Positions 52,657-59,542 of a stretch of DNA of 64,000 nucleotides are shown here, piece after piece. Both the position numbers and the translations under genes were made by a program. Origin of the DNA: Rufibacter immobilis (GTDB lineage: Bacteria > Bacteroidota > Bacteroidia > Cytophagales > Hymenobacteraceae); the NCBI RefSeq assembly GCF_003721565.1, contig NZ_RJJE01000002.1:434001-498000 (forward strand), read 5' to 3'. The first letter of the stretch is position 1; every line of letters begins with the position of its first letter. The notes beneath the pieces were generated by a model that worked only from the letters and a program-made list of their open reading frames with translations, made no database searches and had not been told where the DNA came from.

Positions 52657-53226
52657 CTAAGCTCCCAGCCTGCGCTGGATGAGGCTGTTCACAACATGGA
52701 ACAATTGCGGCGGTGTAATGGTACGCCACGGAATTTTATCCAGTTCACCACCAAAGTTGATATAGTAGTCCAGGTGGAACTGTTGCATCTCCTGCACCAC
52801 AAACTCCTGGAACCCGAGGGCAGCGATCCAGCCGTCTTCCACCTCCTCAAACCATTCCTCATAATAAGCGTCATCTGAGCCGTGGAAGTTGAACACGTTC
52901 TCCCCAATCAGAATGAAATGGTTGATGCCTTCGCCAATCATAAGGTCTATGATGTTGCGCTTCAGGGTCATGATGTCATTGTTGAGGGTGTCGTTCCACT
53001 CCCCAATGAACTCAATCACAGCATAGCCCTCGTTGTAGTCTACGTAGAGGATCTTCAGGAAGAGGGTCTCTGAGTCAATGTTGTCCCACTGCGGGTGTAT
53101 GTAATAGCCGTAAATGGTGTCTGTGTACTGAGACTCATTGTTCTCTGCCCCATACAGCGGCGAGCGCTCGTCTTCAGAGGCAGTATAGGCTTCTATCCAA
53201 TTGTAAAAGGGTTCAATGGTATGCAT
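52657..53226 (-). CDS. Unknown acidic protein
   Basis: 189 residues from ATG 53226 (MHTIEPFYNWIEAYTASEDE). Rich in acidic and aromatic residues (HFILIGENVFNFHGSDDAYYEEWFEE, VEDGWIAALGFQEFVVQEMQ). The strand-helix pattern is that of a soluble alpha/beta protein. No signal peptide, no motif recognised. Stand-alone between palindromes. Confidence 0.7.
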   Translation of the reverse strand: MHTIEPFYNWIEAYTASEDERSPLYGAENNESQYTDTIYGYYIHPQWDNIDSETLFLKILYVDYNEGYAVIEFIGEWNDTLNNDIMTLKRNIIDLMIGEGINHFILIGENVFNFHGSDDAYYEEWFEEVEDGWIAALGFQEFVVQEMQQFHLDYYINFGGELDKIPWRTITPPQLFHVVNSLIQRRLGA

Positions 53227-53291
53227 GGTGGTATGAAATAGCTGCAAAGTTGCATAACGGAGAATCACTGCCCAAGGATGGGGAAGGGCAT

Positions 53292-53324
53292 AAAAAAAAG
53301 ATCCGCCCCAGCCGGGCGGATCTT
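53292..53324 (-). terminator. Terminator of murQ
   Basis: AAGATCCGCCC / GGGCGGATCTT stem; plus-strand A8 gives the minus-strand T-run. Lies 56 bases beyond the murQ stop. Confidence 0.88.
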
Positions 53325-53330
53325 CTGGGT

Positions 53331-53369
53331 ACGTTTAGCGCCTGTTTTTGGAAAAGAGCCGCTAAACAC
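53331..53369. repeat. GTTTAGCGCC palindrome, copy 22
   Basis: ACGTTTAGCGCCTG-T5 gga AAAGAGCCGCTAAACA; right arm differs by one base from perfect pairing. Between the murQ stop and its terminator. Confidence 0.88.
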
Positions 53370-53379
53370 AAAAAGTACC

Positions 53380-54186
53380 TTAGTGCTCGTTCTGGGCCGT
53401 GATGGCGGCGCGCACGCTGCCGTGCAGATCTAGTAATTCTTTGGCTTTCTCTTCAGAGATGTTGAGCTCTTCCATGATCATGCGGGTGCCACGGTCTACC
53501 AGTTTATGGTTGGTGAGCTGCATGTCTACCATCTTGTTGCCCTTCACGCGGCCCAATCTAATCATGGTGGAGGTGGTGAGCATGTTGAGGGCTAGTTTCT
53601 GACCGGTGCCGGCTTTCATGCGGGTGCTGCCGGTCACAAACTCTGGGCCGGTCACTACTTCCACTGGGAATTTAGCCACGGCGGCCACTTTGCTGTTGGC
53701 GTTGCAGACAATGCAGCCGGTGGTGATGCCGCGCTCATTGCAGGCCTGCAAACCGCCAATCACGTAAGGTGTGCGGCCAGAGGCGGCAATGCCTACCACT
53801 ACATCTTTCTCGTTCACCCCAAAGGCGTCTAAGTCAATGATGGCCTGCTGGTCATCGTCCTCAGCGAACTCCACGGCTTTCCGAATGGCGGTGTCGCCGC
53901 CCGCCATGATGCCAATGACCATGTCAAACGGTACGCCGTAAGTAGGCGGGCACTCAGACGCGTCTACCACGCCCAGACGGCCGCTGGTGCCGGCGCCAAT
54001 GTAGAACAGGCGGCCGCCTTCTTTCATTTTGGCTACGGTGGCCTCTACCAGCTTCTCTAACTGCGGAATGGCTTTTTCCACGGCCAGGGGTACTGTTTTA
54101 TCTTCTTTGTTGATGTTGGTGAGGAGTTCTTGCACGCTCATCTGTTCCAGATGGTCGTAGTGCGAGGAGGTTTCAGTGGTACTCAT
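53380..54186 (-). CDS. murQ: N-acetylmuramic acid 6-phosphate etherase
   Basis: 268 residues; SIS-fold lyase that cleaves the D-lactyl ether of MurNAc-6-P to give GlcNAc-6-P in cell-wall recycling. GAGTSGRLGVVDASECPPTYG at about 62-82 and VGIAASGRTPYVIGGL are family-specific, with the GSTRMKAGTGQKLALNM block later. Its ATG overlaps the stop of the kinase gene by ATGA (54183-54186), so the two are translated together. Confidence 0.95.
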   Translation of the reverse strand: MSTTETSSHYDHLEQMSVQELLTNINKEDKTVPLAVEKAIPQLEKLVEATVAKMKEGGRLFYIGAGTSGRLGVVDASECPPTYGVPFDMVIGIMAGGDTAIRKAVEFAEDDDQQAIIDLDAFGVNEKDVVVGIAASGRTPYVIGGLQACNERGITTGCIVCNANSKVAAVAKFPVEVVTGPEFVTGSTRMKAGTGQKLALNMLTTSTMIRLGRVKGNKMVDMQLTNHKLVDRGTRMIMEELNISEEKAKELLDLHGSVRAAITAQNEH

Positions 54187-55034
54187 ACGGTCATTTTCTG
54201 TTGGTGGTACAGGGCTAGCCCTGCAATAGGATTTTCTAGGATGTGGCCAACGGTGATGTGGTGCTCCTTGGCTACTGTACGCAGAATGTCGTCAAAATAG
54301 TAGGCGATGGAACCTACAAAATGGGTTTTCTTCTGCTGGTACGCGGGGTATTTGGTCACGTTCACCTTGAAGAAATCGGCGAAGCACTGGCTAATCAGCT
54401 GGTAGATGAACGGGTGCTGGCGGTGATCTGAGAGAAACCGGGCGTAGGCGGCCATGTACCGGTTAGGGTACGGTTTGCGGTACACGTGGTCTACAATCTC
54501 GTCTCGGTTGGTGTGGTAGCGGTCCATGAAGGCCTGGTGCAGGTCTGCGGGAAGTTCCTGGTTCAGGAAGGCCTGCACCAGGCGTTTGCCCATGTACCCG
54601 CCGCTGCCTTCGTCGCCCAGGATAAAGCCCAAGTTGGGGTGGTTCTGCACAATCTTCTCCCCGTCATAGAGGCAGGAGTTGGAACCGGTGCCCAAGATGC
54701 AGGCAATGCCCTCCTCGTGGCCGCAGAGGGCGCGGGCGACGGCTTCCAGGTCATGGTGCACCTGTACGTCTGCGTGGGGGAAAAGCTCCGCCAGGGCGGC
54801 CGCCACTATGGCTTGTTTGTCTTTGGCGCTGCAGCCTGCCCCGTAAAAGTACACCTCCTGGGGAGCCTCGCCGGAGAGTTGGGGAACTAAGCTTTCCCGC
54901 AGCATTTGGGCTATCTCTGGGGTGTCTTGGTAATAGGGGTTGATCCCAACGGTATGGGCCTGGCCTACAATGCCCCCGGCGTCCAGAAGGCGCCAGGCGG
55001 TTTTGGTAGAGCCGCTGTCAGCAATTAAAATCAT
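54183..55034 (-). CDS. BadF/BadG-type sugar kinase (MurNAc/GlcNAc kinase-like)
   Basis: 283 residues from ATG 55034 (MILIADSGSTKTAWRL). ASKHA-fold kinase: phosphate-1 loop ADSGSTKTAW, phosphate-2 LGTGSNSCLYDG, and GDEGSGGYMGKRLV. The neighbouring overlapping murQ points to phosphorylation of MurNAc (or GlcNAc), producing MurNAc-6-P for the etherase, as in the MurK system. A phosphotransferase system is not seen nearby, so import must differ from E. coli MurP. Confidence 0.88.
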   Translation of the reverse strand: MILIADSGSTKTAWRLLDAGGIVGQAHTVGINPYYQDTPEIAQMLRESLVPQLSGEAPQEVYFYGAGCSAKDKQAIVAAALAELFPHADVQVHHDLEAVARALCGHEEGIACILGTGSNSCLYDGEKIVQNHPNLGFILGDEGSGGYMGKRLVQAFLNQELPADLHQAFMDRYHTNRDEIVDHVYRKPYPNRYMAAYARFLSDHRQHPFIYQLISQCFADFFKVNVTKYPAYQQKKTHFVGSIAYYFDDILRTVAKEHHITVGHILENPIAGLALYHQQKMTV

Positions 55035-55087
55035 AAGCGAAACAAACAAGTAAGGGCCAAATCTCTGAAAAACTGCCCAAACAAGAG

Positions 55088-55318
55088 CTATTTTTTTAAA
55101 ATTCCTACCACAGAGAATTTGTCGAAGACATAGGCGGTGTGGGGGGCGTCTTGCAGTTCATGGGTGAGGTCCTGGCCCGCCCAGTGCTCATAATGCTGTC
55201 CTCGCCGCCATAGCCTGGACTTGGTTACGTCATAGATTTCGCCTTTGTAGGCTACCCAGATTTCGTCGCGGTCTTGTCCGTTCCGGAGGGCCAGCTGGGC
55301 GCGGGTGTATTCTTGCAT
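55088..55318 (-). CDS. Cytochrome b5-like heme-binding domain protein
   Basis: 76 residues, a single domain of the cytochrome b5-like/steroid-binding type: WVAYKGEIYDVTKSRLWRRG, HYEHWAGQDLTHELQDAPHT, FSVVGIL. A His in the YEHWAGQDLT segment is the candidate heme ligand; other residues are consistent. Bacterial versions of this size have no established role. 53 bases upstream of the kinase gene on the same strand, but not clearly in its operon. Confidence 0.88.
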   Translation of the reverse strand: MQEYTRAQLALRNGQDRDEIWVAYKGEIYDVTKSRLWRRGQHYEHWAGQDLTHELQDAPHTAYVFDKFSVVGILKK

Positions 55319-55402
55319 GGCAACAGGTGGTTTCTATGGGTTGGCTGCGGAAAGGTATAGGAGAGGATAGAAGCGGCAGGCTTTTTTGTTTTATCTGTAG
55401 CG

Positions 55403-55448
55403 TTTGCGTTTAGGGGCTGTTTTTGGAAAAAGAGCCCCTAAACGCAAA
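55403..55448. repeat. GTTTAGGGGC palindrome, copy 23
   Basis: TTTGCGTTTAGGGGCTG-T5 gg A5-GAGCCCCTAAACGCAAA; G:G mismatch at the variable position, outer TTTGCG/CGCAAA paired. Confidence 0.94.
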
Positions 55449-55461
55449 AGGCTTTTATCCT

Positions 55462-56625
55462 TTACATCTTGGTTTGCATCAGAATCCAGCGGTTGGGCAC
55501 TTCGCCGTCTACGGCGGTAAGGTAGTCCTGGTAGCTGCAGGGAACTATGAGGGGCGCGCGTTCGCCGGTAAGGTCGTCTACCTGCATCCACCACTTCTCT
55601 GTGTGCCGGTTCTTGAAGAAGTACATCTTGCTGGGGTTGTCATGGAAGCCCACCGAGAACTTGATGAACTGGTTGCTCCCGAAGTCGAGGTTACCCTGGC
55701 GTTGGTAGAACCCTTCAATGCTGTACCACACCATGGTGGCCAGGGTGGTGGCGGTGAGGTGGCGGTAATCCAGCTCGGGGCGGTAACCGTAGAAACCCAG
55801 GGAGCTGAGTTGGTCGTTCTGCCCGGCGTACCAGCACAGCTGGCAGGCCTCCTCGCCGGTGAGCCCAAACGGATTCGCCTCTTGCTGACCGGGCGCGTCC
55901 TGGTGGCGGATGGCCGAAACGTCAAAGCTCATCAGATCGGCTTGCCGAAGCACAGGTTCCATTTCCTGCATCTGCTGGCGTACCTGCCCCACCCTGAACA
56001 GCTCAAAGTGAAGTTTCTCCAGCGTGGCCAGTGTAGTAGCGTCTGCCAGGTAGGTCTGGTAACCAAGTTGGCTGAACCCAAACAGGTAATTAGGGTCGTG
56101 CAGCAAGATGCGGTGCAGGTGGTGCTGGTCTGGGGCAGTGTTTCCGGCCTCCTCCATGTCCAGTTTGCTGTCTATCATGGCCAGGTGCACCGTTTTGGCC
56201 AGATGCTCGTACCCCAAAAACTGACCGTACGTAAGATCATGGGAACCACCCAGCAGAATAGGGAATTTGCCGGCGTCTACCAGAATCTCTATCACCTCTT
56301 TGAGCCGCAGGTAGGTATCTTCCAGCTGTATGCCGGGCAAAAGGTTGCCTAAATCCATGATCAGCCAGGCGCCGGAGCCTTTCATGAGCCGGTACAGTTG
56401 CTGCCGTATAAGGTTAGGGCCTTGGTAAGTGTGCTCCGTGGCGGCGGCGGTGCCGCGGTACTCCGGCAAGCCGATGAGCACCACTTGGGCAGAGCGCCAG
56501 TCTGGGAAAGAATGGACGAAAGGTGCCAGGTAGCCCCCTACAGATTTTGGGTTCTCGGGGTACCCGAAAGGATCTTCCGGAAGGGGCTCAAAAAAGATGG
56601 AAAGGTTCATGCAAACGTCAGGCAA
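55462..56625 (-). CDS. Formimidoylglutamase/arginase-like ureohydrolase with altered metal site
   Basis: 387 residues, ureohydrolase fold. GGSHDLTYGQ at about 132-141 is the first metal motif. At the place of the usual DAHxD the sequence is MIDSKLDM (His missing) and at SxDxDxxDP it reads SFDVSAIRHQDAP. So three of the usual manganese ligands are replaced. Bacteroidota formimidoylglutamase-annotated proteins often look like this; activity on N-formimidoylglutamate in histidine breakdown is therefore unproven here. Single gene between palindrome copy 23 and the acyl-CoA ligase promoter. Confidence 0.82.
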   Translation of the reverse strand: MPDVCMNLSIFFEPLPEDPFGYPENPKSVGGYLAPFVHSFPDWRSAQVVLIGLPEYRGTAAATEHTYQGPNLIRQQLYRLMKGSGAWLIMDLGNLLPGIQLEDTYLRLKEVIEILVDAGKFPILLGGSHDLTYGQFLGYEHLAKTVHLAMIDSKLDMEEAGNTAPDQHHLHRILLHDPNYLFGFSQLGYQTYLADATTLATLEKLHFELFRVGQVRQQMQEMEPVLRQADLMSFDVSAIRHQDAPGQQEANPFGLTGEEACQLCWYAGQNDQLSSLGFYGYRPELDYRHLTATTLATMVWYSIEGFYQRQGNLDFGSNQFIKFSVGFHDNPSKMYFFKNRHTEKWWMQVDDLTGERAPLIVPCSYQDYLTAVDGEVPNRWILMQTKM

Positions 56626-56764
56626 AAATCAAATTTAGGTAATTCTGCACCATTGCCGAGAAGCATTTTTGACATTTTGGTGAAGCGGGCGTAAAGTCGT
56701 TTTGTTTTTTTAAATGGATTTTTGCGTTAACTTAACCCAACGAACGACCTACAAAGACTAATAT

Positions 56765-58531
56765 ATGAAAGTAACCCGTGTTTTTGATTTGCTAGCCAAT
56801 CAGTTACAGCAGTTTCCACAGCCAGACTGCCTGGGTGCAAAGATCAACGGAGAATGGGTGAAATACAGCACTCAGCAAGTGGTGGAGACGGTGAACACTC
56901 TAAGCCTGGCGCTGCTTCGGTCTGGGATCCAGAAAGACGACAAAGTTGCCCTGATCTCCATGAACCGCCCGGAGTGGGTATTCGCGGATTACGGTATTCA
57001 ACAGACCGGGGCGGTGAGTGTGCCCATGTACCCCACCATTACGGTAGAAGATTACCGCTACATCCTCAAAGACTCAGAGACCAAACTCATTCTGGTTTCT
57101 ACCCAGGACCTCTACAACAAAGTAAAGGAAGCCGCCGAAGGGTTACCCGGTATTCAGGATATTTACACCTTTGACCACGTGCCCGGCGCCAAGCACTGGA
57201 GCGAGCTCCTCAAGCTGGGCGAAGGCCAGGACCCGGCCACGCTGGAACCGTACAAAGCCGCTGTGCAGCCGTCAGACCTGCTATCCATCATCTATACCTC
57301 CGGCACCACGGGCGCACCCAAAGGCGTGATGTTGAGCCACAATAACCTGGTGAGCAATTTTACCTCGGCCATGCCGTACGTGCCGGTGAACCAAAGCCAC
57401 CGCGCCCTCAGTTTCTTGCCGCTGTGCCACATCTATGAGCGCATGGTGTCCTGTATCTACATGTCAGTAGGGGTGTCTATCTATTACGCCGAAAGCATTG
57501 ACAAAGTAGCCGACAACCTGAAGGAAGTGGCGCCGCACATCTTCGTGACCGTGCCGCGCCTGCTGGAGAAGGTGTATGATAAAATTGTAGCCAAAGGCGG
57601 CGAGCTCACGGGCGTGAAAAAAGCACTGTTCTTCTGGGCCTTGGGCTTGGGGCAGAAATACGACACCCGCACTTCGCCGGGCTTCTTCTATGACGTGCAG
57701 CTCAAACTGGCCCGCAAACTTATTTTCTCCAAGTGGCAGGAAGCGCTGGGCGGAAATGTAAAAGTGATTGTGTCTGGGGGCGCAGCCCTGCAGCCGCGTC
57801 TGGCCCGGGTGTTCTGGGCCGCCGACATCAGGGTGATGGAAGGCTACGGCTTAACTGAGACCTCGCCGGTGATTGCCGTGAACCGCTACGAGCCCGAGAA
57901 CAACGTGATTGGCACCGTGGGCCCGGCCATTGACCGCGTGGAAATCAAGATTGCCGAGGACGGCGAAATCCTGACCCGTTCTGAAAGCGTGATGGTAGGC
58001 TATTACAAGCGTCCTGACCTCACCGCCGAAGTTATTGACCAGGAGGGTTGGTTCCATACCGGCGACATTGGCGAACTGGTGGAAGGCAAGTACCTCAAGA
58101 TCACAGACCGCAAGAAGGAGATGTTCAAAACCAGCGGTGGCAAGTACATCGCGCCGCAGCTCATTGAGAACAAACTCAAAGAATCACTGGTGATTGAGCA
58201 GGTGATGGTGGTGGGTGAGGGCGAGAAGTTCCCATCGGCGCTGATTGTGCCCGCGTTTGAGGGGCTTCAGGAATGGTGCAAGATCCACAGCATCCCGTAC
58301 ACCACCAATGAGGAGATGATCAGGAAGCCCGAGGTGCTGGACAAGTTCCAGAAAGAGGTAGACAAGCTCAATGAGCACCTGGCGCAGTATGAGAAGATCA
58401 AGAAGTTTGTGCTGCTGCCCAAGGCTTGGAGCGTGGAAAGCGGCGAGATGACTCCTAAGCTCAGCATAAAGCGCAAGATCATCACCAACAACAACCGCGC
58501 TCTCATAGACAGTCTGTACCGCACTGCCTAA
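56765..58531 (+). CDS. Long-chain acyl-CoA synthetase (AMP-binding)
   Basis: 588 residues of the ANL superfamily; activates fatty acids to acyl-CoA via acyl-adenylate. YTSGTTGAPKGV at about 177-188 is the ATP/AMP P-loop, GYGLTETSPV the adenylate motif, and GWFHTGDIGEL with KITDRKKEMFKTSGGKYIAP the hinge and C-terminal catalytic lysine region. Length fits the long-chain AMP-forming synthetases of Bacteroidota (FadD-like/FACL15). It lies just before the marR-fadNAE region and matches it in function. Terminated by a hairpin overlapping its stop codon. Confidence 0.95.
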   Translation: MKVTRVFDLLANQLQQFPQPDCLGAKINGEWVKYSTQQVVETVNTLSLALLRSGIQKDDKVALISMNRPEWVFADYGIQQTGAVSVPMYPTITVEDYRYILKDSETKLILVSTQDLYNKVKEAAEGLPGIQDIYTFDHVPGAKHWSELLKLGEGQDPATLEPYKAAVQPSDLLSIIYTSGTTGAPKGVMLSHNNLVSNFTSAMPYVPVNQSHRALSFLPLCHIYERMVSCIYMSVGVSIYYAESIDKVADNLKEVAPHIFVTVPRLLEKVYDKIVAKGGELTGVKKALFFWALGLGQKYDTRTSPGFFYDVQLKLARKLIFSKWQEALGGNVKVIVSGGAALQPRLARVFWAADIRVMEGYGLTETSPVIAVNRYEPENNVIGTVGPAIDRVEIKIAEDGEILTRSESVMVGYYKRPDLTAEVIDQEGWFHTGDIGELVEGKYLKITDRKKEMFKTSGGKYIAPQLIENKLKESLVIEQVMVVGEGEKFPSALIVPAFEGLQEWCKIHSIPYTTNEEMIRKPEVLDKFQKEVDKLNEHLAQYEKIKKFVLLPKAWSVESGEMTPKLSIKRKIITNNNRALIDSLYRTA

Positions 58532-58589
58532 GGCCATGAAACAGAAGAAGAGACGCAGTTTTGTGTCTCTTCTTCTGTTTCATGGCCTT
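58530..58589 (+). terminator. Terminator overlapping the acyl-CoA ligase stop (perfect 25-bp arms)
   Basis: Arms 58530-58554 and 58565-58589 are exactly complementary around a 10-base loop; the first arm includes the stop codon. AAGGCCATGAAACAG... / ...CTGTTTCATGGCCTT. Confidence 0.85.
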
Positions 58590-58630
58590 GCGTTTAGGGG
58601 CTCTTTTTCCAAAAACAGGCCCTAAACGCA
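58589..58630. repeat. GTTTAGGGGC palindrome, copy 24
   Basis: TGCGTTTAGGGGCTC-T5 cc A5-CAGGCCCTAAACGCA; adjoins the terminator directly. Confidence 0.93.
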
Positions 58631-58968
58631 TAGGGGTACATGGAGGCAAAGAGCGGCTTTCTCAGGATTCCTCCACCTCAAAGTAGTCTAGAACCATCTT
58701 CCTGCTTCCCTAGGCAGACAATGCCCTGGCTTAGCCGCTTAGCTGTGCCTCCAACCCTATAATCCTGATTTAGCAGCTGATAGGTGAAACCGAATGCCTC
58801 TTCTGCTCGGATAACTAACTCTATTAGAAGATCAGGAGACCTTCGGTTTCATGCCCTGGTGGGGAAAGCTGGCCTTGACAGACAGCCCCTATGGCGAAAA
58901 TCTGGAGGGCGAAGAGAAAATTTTTAAAAAATAAGTTTTGGATAGTATGCAAGCATAACATATTTTTT
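58631..58968. other. Inverted-repeat-rich intergenic region upstream of marR
   Basis: No credible gene. 58631-58657 (TAGGGG...GGAGGC...AGCGGCT) is partly complementary to 58733-58760 (AGCCGCTT...GCCTCC...CCCTAT), and TGAAACCGAA / TTCGGTTTCA (58785-58794, 58842-58851) form a second exact 10-bp pair. It could be an RNA leader, a degraded mobile element or protein-binding sites. Confidence 0.5.
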
Positions 58969-58976
58969 TAAATTTG
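58969..58976 (+). promoter_or_regulatory. TAnnTTTG promoter box for marR
   Basis: TAAATTTG 15 bases before the marR ATG (58992), preceded by an AT-rich stretch. A TTTTG lies at 58936-58940, 28 bases up, longer than usual. Confidence 0.5.
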
Positions 58977-58991
58977 GTATGATACAACATT

Positions 58992-59426
58992 ATGAAAGCA
59001 GACGAGACCGTAGACTATAATATAAAGGTATGTTGGCATGCCATTGCACGCATGTACAATGCCCAGGCGGTGAAGAATGACATCACCACCTCTATTGGGT
59101 TTGTGCTGCTCAACATTGACCCAGAGAAAGGCACGCCAGCCACCAAGATCGCGCCCCTGCTGGGGCTGGAGGCCCGCAGCCTCACCCGCATTCTCAAGAG
59201 CATGGAGGAGAAAGGCCTCATCTACAAAGAAGCCGATGTGCAGGACAAACGCTCCGTCCGGATCCTGCTTACGCAGCTGGGGCTGGAGAAACGGGAGGTG
59301 AGCCGGGTAACGGTGCGGCAGTTCAACCAGAAGGTGCGGGAAGTGATCCCAGAGAGCCAACTACAGGTGTTCTTCCAGGTCATTGGGCAGATCAACGAGC
59401 TCATAGAGGCTAAACAGGTGTTCTAG
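58992..59426 (+). CDS. MarR family transcriptional regulator
   Basis: 144 residues. Winged-helix DNA-binding domain ATKIAPLLGLEARSLTRIL-KSMEEKGLIYKEADVQDKRSVRILLT at about 55-98 with N- and C-terminal dimerisation helices (VKNDITTSIGFVLLNID; VREVIPESQLQVFFQVIGQI). As first gene ahead of fadN-fadA-fadE it is the likely regulator of fatty-acid degradation, perhaps responding to acyl-CoA; this is inference from position. It ends 116 bases before fadN. Confidence 0.92.
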   Translation: MKADETVDYNIKVCWHAIARMYNAQAVKNDITTSIGFVLLNIDPEKGTPATKIAPLLGLEARSLTRILKSMEEKGLIYKEADVQDKRSVRILLTQLGLEKREVSRVTVRQFNQKVREVIPESQLQVFFQVIGQINELIEAKQVF

Positions 59427-59443
59427 TCCCTTGGCAGACGGGA

Positions 59444-59484
59444 GCTGTTTTGGGCCTGATTCTGGAAAAACGGCCGCTAAACGG
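59444..59484. repeat. GTTTAGCGGC palindrome, copy 25 (left arm decayed)
   Basis: GCTGTTTTGGGCCTG...GGAAAAACGGCCGCTAAACGG; right arm intact. Between marR and fadN. Confidence 0.7.
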
Positions 59485-59542
59485 AAAAGTAAGTAATAGT
59501 GCGCTTTGCTTCGCACATGGTGATATATTAAAAAGAGTGACT

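Noticed and set aside
55423-56352. 309-residue open frame on the plus strand across the ureohydrolase gene
   Set aside because: Antisense of the ureohydrolase gene and it starts inside a palindrome; no motif or signal.
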